The notes under the pieces were generated by a model. The model had not been told where the DNA came from. It did not search any database and saw only the letters and a list, made by a program, of their open reading frames with translations. From NCBI RefSeq assembly GCF_016901735.1, contig NZ_JACLZC010000001.1:62001-126000 (forward strand): DNA of 64,000 bases, read 5' to 3'. Of the stretch, positions 1-8,563 are shown one piece after another; within the stretch, counting starts at the first letter, position 1, and each line of letters begins with the position of its first letter. The position numbers were made by a program, and so were the translations under genes. This DNA is from Pseudoflavonifractor phocaeensis (GTDB taxonomy: Bacteria; Bacillota; Clostridia; Oscillospirales; Oscillospiraceae).

Positions 1-111
1 GTGCCCGGCTCCGGCTTCGGCGCACCCAACTTCGTCCGCTGGTCCTACGCCTGCTCCATGGACAACATCCGGGAGGGCCTGGACCGCCTGGAGAAATTCC
101 TGGCGGAGTAA
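1..111 (+). CDS. Class I/II aminotransferase, C-terminal end (partial)
   Basis: Frame 1 is open from the window edge to a TAA stop and gives 36 residues. The tail has the pattern [18 protein letters not shown] followed by NIREGLDRL, which matches the C-terminus of PLP-dependent fold-type I aminotransferases of the aspartate aminotransferase group (the Arg that binds the substrate alpha-carboxylate lies in the FVRWSYA stretch). The substrate cannot be judged from this fragment. purB follows 22 bases later with its own ribosome binding site, so the two may be co-transcribed. Confidence 0.7.
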   Translation: MPGSGFGAPNFVRWSYACSMDNIREGLDRLEKFLAE

Positions 112-133
112 AAACAGAAAAAGGGGTACTTCC

Positions 134-1570
134 ATGAGTAAAAACGTATACGAAAGCCCGCTGTCCTCCCGCTACGCCAGCGACGAGATGCAGTACATTT
201 TCTCTCCCGACAAGAAATTCTCCACCTGGCGCCGCCTGTGGGTGGCCCTGGCCCGGGCCGAGATGGAGCTGGGCCTCCCCGTGACCCAGGAGCAGGTGGA
301 CGAGATGGAGGCCCACCTCACCGACATCGACTACGACGTGGCCGCCGCCTATGAAAAGAAGCTGCGCCACGACGTGATGGCCCATGTCCACACCTTCGGC
401 GAGCTGTGCCCCAAGGCCATGCCCATCATCCACCTGGGGGCCACCAGCTGCTATGTGGGGGACAACACCGACGTGATCCTCATGCGGGAGGCCCTGCTGC
501 TGGTGAAGGACAAGCTGGTGCAGGTCATTTCTCATCTGGCCGCCTTTGCGGACAAGTATAAGGCCCTGCCCACCCTGGGCTTTACCCACTTCCAGCCCGC
601 GCAGCTGGTCACCGTGGGCAAGCGGGCCACCCTCTGGATGAATGAGCTCCTGATGGACCTGGAGGAGGTGGAGCACCGGATCTCCACCCTGAAGCTGCTG
701 GGCTCCAAGGGCACCACCGGCACCCAGGCCTCCTTCCTGGAGCTCTTCGAGGGGGACCACGAAAAGTGCAAGGAGCTGGAGCGGAAGATTGCCGCCGAGA
801 TGGGCTTTGACGCCAGCGTCCCCGTCTCCGGCCAGACCTATTCCCGCAAGATGGACTATGCCGTGCTGTCCACCCTGTCCGGTATCGCCCAGAGCGCCAG
901 CAAGTTCGCCACCGACCTGCGCCTTCTCTGCCACCTGAAGGAGGTGGAGGAGCCCTTTGAGAAAAACCAGATCGGCTCCTCCGCCATGCCCTATAAGCGC
1001 AACCCCATGCGCTGCGAGCGGATCTGCTCTCTGGCCCGCTACGTTATTGCCGACGCCATGAATCCCGCCATCACCTCCTCCACCCAGTGGTTCGAGCGCA
1101 CTTTGGACGACTCGGCCAACAAGCGCCTGAGCGTGCCCGAGGCCTTCCTGGCGGTGGACGCCATCCTCAATATCTACGCCAACGTGGCCGGCGGTCTGGT
1201 GGTCCACGAGAAGGTCATCGAAAAGCACGTCATGGAGGAGCTGCCCTTCATGGCCAGTGAGAATATCATGATGGACGCCGTCAAGAAGGGCGGCAACCGG
1301 CAGGAGCTCCACGAGCGCATCCGGGTCCTGTCCCAGGAGGCCGGGGCCAACGTGAAGGACCGGGGCCTCTCCAACAACCTCATCGACCTCATCGCCGCCG
1401 ACCCCATGTTCGGCATGAGCCGGGAGGAGCTCACCGCCCATCTGGAGCCCAGCCGCTACATCGGCCGGTGCCCCGAGCAGGTGGAGGACTTTTTGCGGGA
1501 GTATGTAACCCCCGTGCTGGAGGCCAACGCCGCGGCTTTGTCCAAAAAAGAGACCGAGCTCAAGGTCTGA
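134..1570 (+). CDS. purB: Adenylosuccinate lyase
   Basis: 478 residues, a normal length for the family. It splits adenylosuccinate to AMP and fumarate, and SAICAR to AICAR, in purine synthesis in the cytoplasm. Visible family marks are [14 protein letters not shown] near residue 100, [11 protein letters not shown] near residue 150 (catalytic His region) and the fumarase/ASL superfamily signature [15 protein letters not shown] near residues 280-294, whose flexible loop holds the catalytic serine. The ATG follows AAAAAGGGGTACTTCC, a usable ribosome binding site. A strong hairpin terminator follows 10 bases after the stop. No other pur genes are in view. Confidence 0.96.
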   Translation: MSKNVYESPLSSRYASDEMQYIFSPDKKFSTWRRLWVALARAEMELGLPVTQEQVDEMEAHLTDIDYDVAAAYEKKLRHDVMAHVHTFGELCPKAMPIIHLGATSCYVGDNTDVILMREALLLVKDKLVQVISHLAAFADKYKALPTLGFTHFQPAQLVTVGKRATLWMNELLMDLEEVEHRISTLKLLGSKGTTGTQASFLELFEGDHEKCKELERKIAAEMGFDASVPVSGQTYSRKMDYAVLSTLSGIAQSASKFATDLRLLCHLKEVEEPFEKNQIGSSAMPYKRNPMRCERICSLARYVIADAMNPAITSSTQWFERTLDDSANKRLSVPEAFLAVDAILNIYANVAGGLVVHEKVIEKHVMEELPFMASENIMMDAVKKGGNRQELHERIRVLSQEAGANVKDRGLSNNLIDLIAADPMFGMSREELTAHLEPSRYIGRCPEQVEDFLREYVTPVLEANAAALSKKETELKV

Positions 1571-1579
1571 CGCCCCTTT

Positions 1580-1615
1580 GCCGGGCGGAAGCATCCCGCT
1601 TCCGCCCGGCTTTTT
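1580..1615 (+). terminator. Intrinsic terminator after purB
   Basis: A 13-bp perfect stem (GCCGGGCGGAAGC paired with GCTTCCGCCCGGC) with a 5-base loop is followed by TTTTT. It starts 10 bases after the purB stop. Confidence 0.9.
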
Positions 1616-1684
1616 CCATAAAAAGAGGGGAAAGCATGGGACATGGAGATGGAAAAATCGAAGCCGAGGTTATTTCGGTTTCCG

Positions 1685-1713
1685 TTGAGGTTTGAAGGCG
1701 GGTATGGTATAAT
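1685..1713 (+). promoter_or_regulatory. Sigma-A type promoter for pfkA
   Basis: TTGAGG (-35) and a perfect TATAAT (-10) are separated by 17 bases. The -10 box lies about 95 bases upstream of the pfkA start, leaving a leader of roughly 85-90 bases with no obvious attenuator. Confidence 0.75.
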
Positions 1714-1807
1714 AGCGCTATGGCATTGCGCCAAAGTCCAAGCTGCTCTTTTCCCGCGCCAATCGGCGCGCATCCAGATTGTATCGCAATTAAGGAGGGC
1801 TTTTCAA

Positions 1808-2815
1808 ATGGCAGAATCCAAGGTAAAACGTATCGGCGTATTTACAAGCGGCGGCGACGCCCCCGGTATGAACGCGGTCATCCGCTCTGTGGTGCGTACC
1901 GCCGTCCATATGGGCATTGAGTGCATCGGCATCCGCCGCGGCTATCACGGCCTCATCAACGGCGACTTTACCACCCTGGACTTCAACAGCGTCAGCGGCC
2001 TGTCCCGCCGGGGCGGCACCATGCTCTACTCCGCCAGAAGCAAGGAATTTATGACCGAAGCCGGTCAGGACCGCGCCATTGCCACCTGCAAGCTGCTGGG
2101 CATCGACGGTCTGGTGGGCGTCGGCGGCGACGGTACGTTCCGGGGCCTCCAGGTTCTGGCCAGAAGGGGAATCGCGGTGATCGGCGTCCCCGGCACCATC
2201 GACAACGACATCTCCTGCTCCTCCTATACCATCGGCTACGATACCGCCTGCAATACCGCCATCGACTCCATCGACCGCCTGCGCGACACCATGCAGTCCC
2301 ACGAGCGCTGCTCCGTGGTGGAGGTCATGGGCCGTCATGCCGGTCACCTGGCCCTCTATGTGGGCGTGGCCTGCGGCGCCACCGCCGTGGTCATCCCCGA
2401 GCAGGAGCTGGATTATGAGCATGACCTCATCGAGCCCATCCGCCGGGCCCGCATCAACGGCCGCACCCACTTCATGGTCATCGTGGCCGAGGGCGTGAAG
2501 GGCGGCGCTTACGAGGTGGCCAACCAGATCCGGGAGGCCACCGCCCTGGATACCCGCGTCACCATTCTGGGCCACGTCCAGCGCGGCGGCGCGCCCTCCG
2601 CCCGGGACCGTGTCACCGCCACCCACATGGGCTATGAGGCCGTCCGCCTCCTGGTCGAGGGGAAGAGCGGCCGGGTCATCGGCCAGCAGGAGGACCGCTA
2701 CGTGGACTTCGACATCGAAGAGGCCCTGTCCATGAAGAAGAGCCTGGACCTCCAGACCTACACCGTCATGGGCGCCCTCACCGGCATGGAGCAGGTCAAG
2801 CTGCGCCAGGAGTAA
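1808..2815 (+). CDS. pfkA: ATP-dependent 6-phosphofructokinase
   Basis: 335 residues. Phosphorylates fructose 6-phosphate with ATP, the committed glycolytic step. The start at 1808 is chosen because AAGGAGGG lies 7 bases upstream and the protein then begins MAESKVKRIGVFTSGGDAPG, the normal N-terminus; the frame is open further upstream but that runs through the promoter. Nucleotide preference can be read from two motifs: GGDGT near residue 105 and PGTIDND near residue 127 carry Gly where pyrophosphate-dependent enzymes carry Asp and Lys, so this is the ATP type. MGRHAGHLAL (sugar-phosphate site) is present. A pyrophosphate-dependent homologue is convergent just downstream. Confidence 0.95.
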   Translation: MAESKVKRIGVFTSGGDAPGMNAVIRSVVRTAVHMGIECIGIRRGYHGLINGDFTTLDFNSVSGLSRRGGTMLYSARSKEFMTEAGQDRAIATCKLLGIDGLVGVGGDGTFRGLQVLARRGIAVIGVPGTIDNDISCSSYTIGYDTACNTAIDSIDRLRDTMQSHERCSVVEVMGRHAGHLALYVGVACGATAVVIPEQELDYEHDLIEPIRRARINGRTHFMVIVAEGVKGGAYEVANQIREATALDTRVTILGHVQRGGAPSARDRVTATHMGYEAVRLLVEGKSGRVIGQQEDRYVDFDIEEALSMKKSLDLQTYTVMGALTGMEQVKLRQE

Positions 2816-2840
2816 ACCACGCCATTGAAAGAACAAAAAA

Positions 2841-2871
2841 GGGTATGCGTGTCAAAGCGCATACCCTTTTT
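2841..2871 (+). terminator. Intrinsic terminator after pfkA
   Basis: A 9-bp stem GGGTATGCG / CGCATACCC, 8-base loop and TTTTT lie 25 bases after the pfkA stop. The A-run on the left side may let it act in both directions. Confidence 0.85.
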
Positions 2872-2887
2872 CTATTGCCGCCTGACG

Positions 2888-2924
2888 AAAAAAGGACGCG
2901 CCGTTTTCTGCGGCGCGTCCTTTT
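2888..2924 (-). terminator. Intrinsic terminator after pfp (possibly bidirectional)
   Basis: AAAAGGACGCGCCG pairs with CGGCGCGTCCTTTT around a 7-base loop. Read on the minus strand the stem is followed by a T-run, placing it 25 bases beyond the pfp stop. Together with the preceding hairpin it insulates the two convergent phosphofructokinase genes. Confidence 0.85.
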
Positions 2925-2948
2925 GTGCGGACAAGAGGGGAGAGGGGC

Positions 2949-4193
2949 TTACATCTCGGTGGTGAGGACCTTCTTCAGGCGGGCAAAGCGGGGCAGGGAG
3001 TTCTCCTTGGGACCGTTGGCCTCGCCCTGGATGAGGGGCAGGACATAGTCGATGAAGGGCTGCTCGATGCCGTTGCCAGCGGCGTTGATCCACTCGCGGG
3101 GGACCTTCTTCTCGAAGTTGGCCACGATGTCCAGGGGCTGGAGAACGGTCTCGCACTTGTAGCCGTTGGCGTCGCGGGTGCACTGGAAGGCCACCATCTT
3201 GTCGGTGATGCCGGACACGGCGGCCTCGACAGCGGCCTTACCGGCGGCAAACGCCTCGTCGATGTCGGTCTTGGAGCCCACGTGAGAGCCGCAGCGCTGG
3301 AGGAGGGAGAGCTCGATGCCGCGGACCTTGGCGCCGGTCTTGTTCTTGATGGTGTCGGCCAGCTTGACGGCCAGACCGCCCAGCTGAGCATGGCCAAAGC
3401 CGTCGGTGGCGGAGGTCTCAGCCTCGGAGACGAAACGGCCATCGGCGTAGTGGATGCCCTCGGAGACGGCCACCATGCACTTGCCGGTTTTGTTGTAGAT
3501 GTCGGTCACGTCCTGGATGAACTGATCCATGTCGAAGTCCACCTCGGGCAGGTAGACCAGGTCGGGGCCGCAGCCGGTCAGATTGGCCAGAGCGGCGGAG
3601 CCGGCCAGCCAGCCGGCGTGACGGCCCATGATCTCCACCACGGTGACCATGCCGGTGTCGTAGACGTGGGCGTCCTGCCACACTTCGGCGCAGGAGGTGG
3701 CGATGTACTTGGCGGCGGAGGCAAAGCCGGGGCAGTGGTCGGTGCCGTTGAGGTCGTTGTCGATGGTCTTGGGCACGCCCATGACGCGGCACTCATAGCC
3801 CATCTTCTGCATATACTTGGAGATCTTGTTGCAGGTGTCCATGGAGTCGTTGCCGCCGTTGTAGAAGAAGTAACGGACGTTGTACTTCTTGAAAATCTCC
3901 AGGATGCGCTTATAATCGGTGTCGTCCACGTCCGGGTCGGCCAGCTTATAGCGGCAGGAGCCCAGGGCGGAGGAGGGGGTATATTTCAACAGATCCAGCT
4001 CGGCGGCATCTTCCTGGCTCATGTCATAGAGCTTGTCGTCCAGCACACCCTTGATGCCGTGAGCGGCGCCCAGGACCCGGGTGATGTTCTCATTGTCCAG
4101 AGCGGTACGGATAACGCCCAGAGCACTGGCGTTAATCACCGCGGTAGGACCACCGGACTGACCGATAATGCACGCGCCTTTGAGTTCGTTCAT
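2949..4193 (-). CDS. pfp: Pyrophosphate-dependent 6-phosphofructokinase
   Basis: 414 residues. Interconverts fructose 6-phosphate and fructose 1,6-bisphosphate with PPi/Pi, so it is reversible, unlike the ATP enzyme. The specificity residues are visible: GGNDS near residue 112 (Asp in place of Gly) and PKTIDND near residue 140 (Lys in place of Gly), both diagnostic of PPi use. The conserved MGRHAGWLA follows. The ATG is preceded by AGGAGG at 9 bases. It is divergent from fba, with overlapping promoters and a palindrome just downstream of its own -10 box, which suggests dedicated regulation. Carrying PPi-PFK and ATP-PFK side by side is known in anaerobic Clostridia. Confidence 0.93.
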   Translation of the reverse strand: MNELKGACIIGQSGGPTAVINASALGVIRTALDNENITRVLGAAHGIKGVLDDKLYDMSQEDAAELDLLKYTPSSALGSCRYKLADPDVDDTDYKRILEIFKKYNVRYFFYNGGNDSMDTCNKISKYMQKMGYECRVMGVPKTIDNDLNGTDHCPGFASAAKYIATSCAEVWQDAHVYDTGMVTVVEIMGRHAGWLAGSAALANLTGCGPDLVYLPEVDFDMDQFIQDVTDIYNKTGKCMVAVSEGIHYADGRFVSEAETSATDGFGHAQLGGLAVKLADTIKNKTGAKVRGIELSLLQRCGSHVGSKTDIDEAFAAGKAAVEAAVSGITDKMVAFQCTRDANGYKCETVLQPLDIVANFEKKVPREWINAAGNGIEQPFIDYVLPLIQGEANGPKENSLPRFARLKKVLTTEM

Positions 4194-4259
4194 AGCTTAA
4201 TCCTCCTGTTACATTAAAACTGCCGGCGTTTTGTGCGCTTTTTTTCTTTTTGCCGGCAC

Positions 4260-4326
4260 AATTTAGATATTTATGTGATATATCTAAATTTTTCATTATT
4301 ATATCATGCCCTCTTGTAATTATCAA
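4260..4326 (-). promoter_or_regulatory. pfp promoter with 11-bp palindromic operator candidate
   Basis: On the minus strand, TTGATA (4321-4326) and a perfect TATAAT (4298-4303) are 17 bases apart. Just downstream, at about +1 to +35, is a perfect 11-bp inverted repeat AATTTAGATAT (4260-4270) / ATATCTAAATT (4280-4290) with a 9-base spacer. It is AT-rich and has no U-tract in the pfp direction, so an operator is more likely than a terminator. The regulator is unknown. Confidence 0.7.
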
Positions 4327-4342
4327 TCACTAATGGTAAAAT
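4314..4342 (+). promoter_or_regulatory. Probable fba promoter, overlapping the divergent pfp promoter
   Basis: TTGTAA (4314-4319) and TAAAAT (4337-4342) are 17 bases apart, 33 bases before the fba start. The -35 region overlaps the spacer of the divergent pfp promoter, so the two polymerases would compete for the site. Confidence 0.55.
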
Positions 4343-4374
4343 CAATGTGTAATTAAAAAAAGGAGATGAGCCCT

Positions 4375-5340
4375 ATGCCTTTGGTCACATCTACTGAAAT
4401 GTTCAAGAAGGCCTACAACGGCGGTTACGCCATCGGCGCCTTCAACGTCAACAACATGGAAATCGTTCAGGGTATCACGGAGGCCGCCCAGGAACTCAAC
4501 GCCCCCGTCATCCTCCAGGTTTCCAAGGGCGCCCGCGCCTATGCCAACCACACCTACCTGGTGAAGCTGGTTGAGGCCGCTGTCATCGAGACCGGTCTGC
4601 CCATCGTCCTCCATCTGGACCATGGCGACAGCTTCGAGACCTGCAAGAGCTGCATCGACGGCGGCTTTACCTCCGTCATGATTGACGCCAGCTCCAAGCC
4701 TTTTGCCGAGAACATTGAGATCACCAAGAAGGTCGTGGAGTATGCTCACGATCACGGCGTGGTGGTCGAGGCCGAGCTGGGCGCTCTGGCCGGTGTGGAA
4801 GATGAGGTCAACGTCTCTGCCGAGGATTCTCACTACACCCGCCCCGAGGAAGTGGAAGAGTTCGTCACCAAGACCGGCTGTGACTCCCTGGCCATCGCCA
4901 TCGGCACCAGCCACGGCGCCTACAAGTTCACCGCCGCTCAGTGCACCCGCAACGAGAAGGGCGAGCTGGTTCCCCCTCCGCTGCGCTTCGACATCCTGGA
5001 CGAGGTCGTCCGCCGTCTGCCCGGCTTCCCCATCGTGCTCCACGGTTCTTCCTCCGTGCCCCAGGAGTACGTCAAGATGGTCAACCAGTATGGCGGCAAG
5101 ATGCCCGACGCCGTCGGCATCCCCGAGGAGCAGCTCCGTCAGGCTGCCCGCGGCGCGGTCTGTAAGATCAACATCGACTCCGACCTGCGTCTGGCCATGA
5201 CCGGCACCATCCGTAAGTTCTTCGCCGAGCATCCCGAGAAGTTCGACCCCCGCGAGTACCTGAAGCCCGCCCGGGCCAACATCAAGGAGCTGGTCAAGCA
5301 CAAGATCGTCAACGTGCTGGGCTGCGACGGTAAGGCCTAA
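4375..5340 (+). CDS. fba: Class II fructose-1,6-bisphosphate aldolase
   Basis: 321 residues. Zinc-dependent cleavage of fructose 1,6-bisphosphate to dihydroxyacetone phosphate and glyceraldehyde 3-phosphate. Class II marks: LHLDHGDSFE near residues 79-88 (catalytic Asp and zinc His), a second His in GTSHGAYK near residue 181, and VLHGSSSVP near residue 213. The start at 4375 is preferred over an in-frame ATG nine bases upstream, because that one abuts the AAAAAGGAG ribosome binding site with no spacer. It is divergent from pfp; with pfkA the three genes cover the hexose-phosphate to triose-phosphate steps. Confidence 0.95.
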   Translation: MPLVTSTEMFKKAYNGGYAIGAFNVNNMEIVQGITEAAQELNAPVILQVSKGARAYANHTYLVKLVEAAVIETGLPIVLHLDHGDSFETCKSCIDGGFTSVMIDASSKPFAENIEITKKVVEYAHDHGVVVEAELGALAGVEDEVNVSAEDSHYTRPEEVEEFVTKTGCDSLAIAIGTSHGAYKFTAAQCTRNEKGELVPPPLRFDILDEVVRRLPGFPIVLHGSSSVPQEYVKMVNQYGGKMPDAVGIPEEQLRQAARGAVCKINIDSDLRLAMTGTIRKFFAEHPEKFDPREYLKPARANIKELVKHKIVNVLGCDGKA

Positions 5341-5371
5341 TCTCGTTTCCATAACTTTATAGCCTGCCGAA

Positions 5372-5405
5372 GAGGGCGCATCGCAACGCGATGCGCCCTC
5401 TTTTT
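5372..5405 (+). terminator. Intrinsic terminator after fba
   Basis: A perfect 13-bp stem GAGGGCGCATCGC / GCGATGCGCCCTC with a 3-base loop is followed by TTTTT, 31 bases after the fba stop. Confidence 0.92.
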
Positions 5406-5445
5406 GTCTGCTGCATAGAATGGCGTGGAAAGGGGAGTGGCACAG

Positions 5446-5982
5446 ATGGCGCTCATCCCATATGACCGGGAGGCCGCCGTGGCCTATGCCCACCGGTGGG
5501 CCTATGGCAGAAACCCGCAATTCTATGATTACGAGGATCTGGGGGGAGACTGCACCAATTTTGCCTCCCAGTGCCTGTACGCCGGCGCGGGAGTGATGAA
5601 TTTTACCCCCGTGTTCGGCTGGTACTACATCGACCCCAACGACAAGGCACCGGCCTGGAGCGGCGTGGAGTTTTTCTGGAATTTCCTGACCCGTTCCGAG
5701 GAGACCATGGGCCCCTTTGGCCGGAGCTGCCGGCTGTGGGAGATCAAACCCGGGGATTTTGTCCAGCTGTGGAACACCCGGGACCGGTTCAGCCACACGC
5801 CGGTGGTGGTACAGACCGGACGCATTCCCACGCTGCGCAATACTCTGGTGGCCGCCCACTCGGAGGACGCCGATTACCGGCCGCTGAGCACCTATTCCTT
5901 TCAAAAGATCCGGTTTCTGCATATTCTAGGGGTGCGAACAGGACCGGACAGGGAAGTGGGGCCGCTGCTTCAGGGACAGTGA
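5446..5982 (+). CDS. Amidase_6-type cysteine amidase domain protein
   Basis: 178 residues made almost entirely of one papain-like putative amidase domain (the Amidase_6 family common in spore-forming Firmicutes). The fold is suggested by GGDCTNFASQCLYAG near residues 34-48, with the probable catalytic Cys at about 36, by a His in SHTPVVVQT near residue 117, and by AAHSEDADYRPLS near the end. No signal peptide or membrane segment is visible, so the site of action is unknown. The ATG at 5446 has AAAGGGGAG 9 bases upstream; in-frame GTGs at 5425 and 5437 are poorly placed. Substrate unknown; peptidoglycan is a guess from relatives. Confidence 0.75.
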   Translation: MALIPYDREAAVAYAHRWAYGRNPQFYDYEDLGGDCTNFASQCLYAGAGVMNFTPVFGWYYIDPNDKAPAWSGVEFFWNFLTRSEETMGPFGRSCRLWEIKPGDFVQLWNTRDRFSHTPVVVQTGRIPTLRNTLVAAHSEDADYRPLSTYSFQKIRFLHILGVRTGPDREVGPLLQGQ

Positions 5983-6015
5983 CAGGGGAGCGGGGAAGTG
6001 GGGACGCTTTGCACC

Positions 6016-7002
6016 TCACTCCTCGCTCTGTACTTTTTTCTCCCGTTTTCGCCCCAAAGGATTGGCTTTTGCGGCGATACGCATACTTTCACTGTCCACA
6101 TGGGTATAGATCTGGGTGGTGTTCAGATTCTCGTGGCCCAGCACCTCCTGGAGGGTGCGCACATCCACGCCGTTTTGCAGCATCAAGGTGGCGGCGGTGT
6201 GGCGCAGCTTGTGGCTGGAGTAGAGGCTGCTGTCCAGCCCGGCCTTTTTGAGGCGCTGCTTGACCATGTAGTGGACCGCGTCCCGGGTCATACGGCCGTG
6301 CCGACGGGTGATAAAAAGGGCGTTTGGGTCGGTGGAGGCGCTGTGGGAGCGCTCCTCCAGCCAGTCGTCCAGCGCCTGACGGCAGGCGTCGTTCAGGTAC
6401 AAAATACGCTCTTTGTTGCCTTTGCCCAGGACGCGAAGCTGGTTTTCCCGCACATCCCGGACATTGAGGGCCACCAGCTCCGAGATACGCAGGCCGCAGT
6501 TGAGGAACAGGAGCAAAATACAGGTATCTCTTGTTTTGTTGGGTTCGTCCACCGCATCCAGCAGCTGGTAGCACTGGTCCAGGGTGAGATAGCGCGGCAG
6601 GGTTTTTTTGAGCCGGGGCGCGTCCAGGTCCTGCATGGGGTTTTCGGTGATGAGCTTGGCCTTGCTGGAGAGGTACTTAAAAAAGGAACGGATGGTGGCC
6701 ACTTTGCGGGCGCGGGACGGGGCGCTGAGAGACCGGTCCCGGTCCAGATAATCCATAAAGGCGTACACGTCGGCCAGGGTCACGGTACGGATCAGATCCA
6801 GGCTGATATCGTCGATCCCGATCTGGTCCCAATCGGTATCCCGGCTGACCAGGCCCTTGTGGACCTTGAGGAACCGGAAAAAGGTACGCAGGTCCAGATA
6901 ATACTCGTCCACTGTTTTGATGGAGTGTCCCTGGATGGTGCGGTGGTATGTGAGAAAATCACGAATGAGTTCCGGTGTTTGTGTGCGATAATCCAAAATC
7001 AT
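6016..7002 (-). CDS. Tyrosine recombinase, XerC/XerD-like
   Basis: 328 residues from the ATG at 7002. An N-terminal SAM-like DNA-binding half (residues about 5-95) is followed by a C-terminal catalytic half with the classic pattern: Arg in NCGLRISEL, Lys in LGKGNKERILYL, HKLRHTAA (His and second Arg), LGHENLNTTQIYTH with the nucleophile Tyr. Its single-domain architecture and its place behind radA suggest a housekeeping Xer enzyme for chromosome dimer resolution; no attachment sites or phage genes adjoin it. The start is uncertain: the frame is open to a TTG at 7089, and a good AGGGAGG lies inside that extension with no start codon close to it. Confidence 0.85.
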   Translation of the reverse strand: MILDYRTQTPELIRDFLTYHRTIQGHSIKTVDEYYLDLRTFFRFLKVHKGLVSRDTDWDQIGIDDISLDLIRTVTLADVYAFMDYLDRDRSLSAPSRARKVATIRSFFKYLSSKAKLITENPMQDLDAPRLKKTLPRYLTLDQCYQLLDAVDEPNKTRDTCILLLFLNCGLRISELVALNVRDVRENQLRVLGKGNKERILYLNDACRQALDDWLEERSHSASTDPNALFITRRHGRMTRDAVHYMVKQRLKKAGLDSSLYSSHKLRHTAATLMLQNGVDVRTLQEVLGHENLNTTQIYTHVDSESMRIAAKANPLGRKREKKVQSEE

Positions 7003-7078
7003 CGGGCGTCTGGGGCTGGCCGGTCCCGGCGGGCCTAAAGGGGCCGTTTTCCCGGGAAGAGGGGTTTTTACCTCCCTC

Positions 7079-7110
7079 CAACTCAACAAAATTTTTATTT
7101 TGTTGAGTTG
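7079..7110 (-). promoter_or_regulatory. 14-bp perfect inverted repeat upstream of the xer gene
   Basis: CAACTCAACAAAAT (7079-7092) and ATTTTGTTGAGTTG (7097-7110) form a perfect palindrome with a TTTT spacer. On the minus strand it directly follows a TATACT box (7109-7114), so it could be an operator over the transcription start of the xer gene. It could also act as a weak transcription stop after radA, since its centre is A/T rich. Confidence 0.55.
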
Positions 7111-7161
7111 AGTATAGGGCCCTCCGACGCCCGTTCACCTCCTTCCAATGGCTGCCGGCCC

Positions 7162-8553
7162 TTATAAAATGGCGGCCAGCGCCTCGCGGATGTTTTTGAC
7201 CCGGATGAGCTGCAAGCCCTCCGGTTCGCTGAGCTTGCCGCTGCTGCGGGCCGGGATGAGACATTTGGTAAAGCCCAGCCGCCGCACCTCGCTCAGCCGC
7301 TGGCCAAGGGCGTTCACCGACCGTAGCTCGCCGGTCAGACCGACCTCGCCGATGGCGGTCAGATCGCTGGGCACCGGCCGGTCCCGAAAACTGGATGCCA
7401 GCGCCATAATGGTGGCCAGATCCGCCGCAGGCTCGTCCAGCGACAGTCCCCCGATGACGTTGATATAGGCGTCGCAGGACCCCACCATCAGTCCGCCCCG
7501 CTTTTCCAGTACCGCCAAAAGCAGCATGGCCCGGTTGAAGTCGAAGCCGTTGGAGGTCCGCCGGGGCACGTTGAAGCTGGTGGGCGTCAGCAGGGCCTGT
7601 ACCTCGGCCAGCACCGGACGCACCCCCTCCATCACACAGGTCACGCAGGTACCCGGCGTGTCGGTGGGACGGCCGGACAGCAGCATCTCCGACGGATTGG
7701 GCACCTCCGCCAGGCCGTCGTCCGCCATCTCAAAGACGCCGATCTCGTTGGTGGCTCCAAAGCGGTTTTTGGCCGCCCGCAGGATGCGGTAGGAATTTTG
7801 CTGCTCGCCCTCGAAATAGAGCACGCAGTCCACCATATGCTCCAGCACCTTGGGGCCGGCGATGGAGCCCTCTTTGTTGACGTGGCCAATGACAAAGACC
7901 GTGATCCCCTGCCCCTTGGAGAGCTGCATCAGGGTCATGGTGCAGTCCTTGACCTGTCCCACGCTGCCCGGCGCGGTGGAGAGATCGCCGTTATAAAGGG
8001 TCTGGATGGAGTCCACGATCAGAATATCAGGCTGAAGCCCGCTGACCGCCTCCAGCACGTCCTCCAGATTGGTCTCCGAGAGCAGATAGAGCCCTTCCCC
8101 CCCAATATGCAGCCGCTCGGCGCGGAGCTTGATCTGCCGTTCCGATTCCTCGCCGGATACATAGAGCACCTTGGCAAAGCGGCAGAGGGTATCGCAGATC
8201 TGGAGCATCAGGGTGGATTTGCCGATGCCCGGCGCGCCGCCCACCAAAACCAAAGAGCCCTTTACCGCTCCCCCGCCCAGCACCCGGTCCAGCTCGTTCA
8301 TGCCGGTCTCAAAGCGCAGCTCATGGGTGGTCTCCACCTGGGAGAGCAGCTTGGGCTGCCGCAGCGGCGGAAGGGCCCCTCCCCCGCTTCTGGCGCCCGC
8401 CGCCATGGAAGCGCTGGCTGCTTTCTTCTTCGGCTCGGCGGGACGCTCCACAATGGTGTTCCATGCGTGGCAGGCGGGACACTGTCCCGCCCATTTCGGC
8501 AGTTCATTGCCGCATTCCGTACAATAAAATAAGATTTTTGACTTTGCTGCCAT
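7162..8553 (-). CDS. radA: DNA repair protein RadA (Sms), branch-migration helicase
   Basis: 463 residues, full length. N-terminal zinc finger CTECGNELPKWAGQCPAC (residues about 10-27), RecA-like ATPase with Walker A GGAPGIGKST (near 95), the RadA-specific KNRFG motif (near 255), and a C-terminal Lon-like domain without protease activity. It acts with RecA on recombination intermediates. The ATG has AAGGAGA 6 bases upstream. It lies 10 bases after cwlD on the same strand and before the xer gene, so the three probably share a transcript. Confidence 0.96.
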   Translation of the reverse strand: MAAKSKILFYCTECGNELPKWAGQCPACHAWNTIVERPAEPKKKAASASMAAGARSGGGALPPLRQPKLLSQVETTHELRFETGMNELDRVLGGGAVKGSLVLVGGAPGIGKSTLMLQICDTLCRFAKVLYVSGEESERQIKLRAERLHIGGEGLYLLSETNLEDVLEAVSGLQPDILIVDSIQTLYNGDLSTAPGSVGQVKDCTMTLMQLSKGQGITVFVIGHVNKEGSIAGPKVLEHMVDCVLYFEGEQQNSYRILRAAKNRFGATNEIGVFEMADDGLAEVPNPSEMLLSGRPTDTPGTCVTCVMEGVRPVLAEVQALLTPTSFNVPRRTSNGFDFNRAMLLLAVLEKRGGLMVGSCDAYINVIGGLSLDEPAADLATIMALASSFRDRPVPSDLTAIGEVGLTGELRSVNALGQRLSEVRRLGFTKCLIPARSSGKLSEPEGLQLIRVKNIREALAAIL

Positions 8554-8563
8554 GGGTCTCTCC

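Noticed and set aside
6016-7002. Integrase marking a second mobile element
   Set aside because: It has standard XerC/D architecture beside radA, with no direct repeats, tRNA junction or cargo; housekeeping dimer resolution is more likely.
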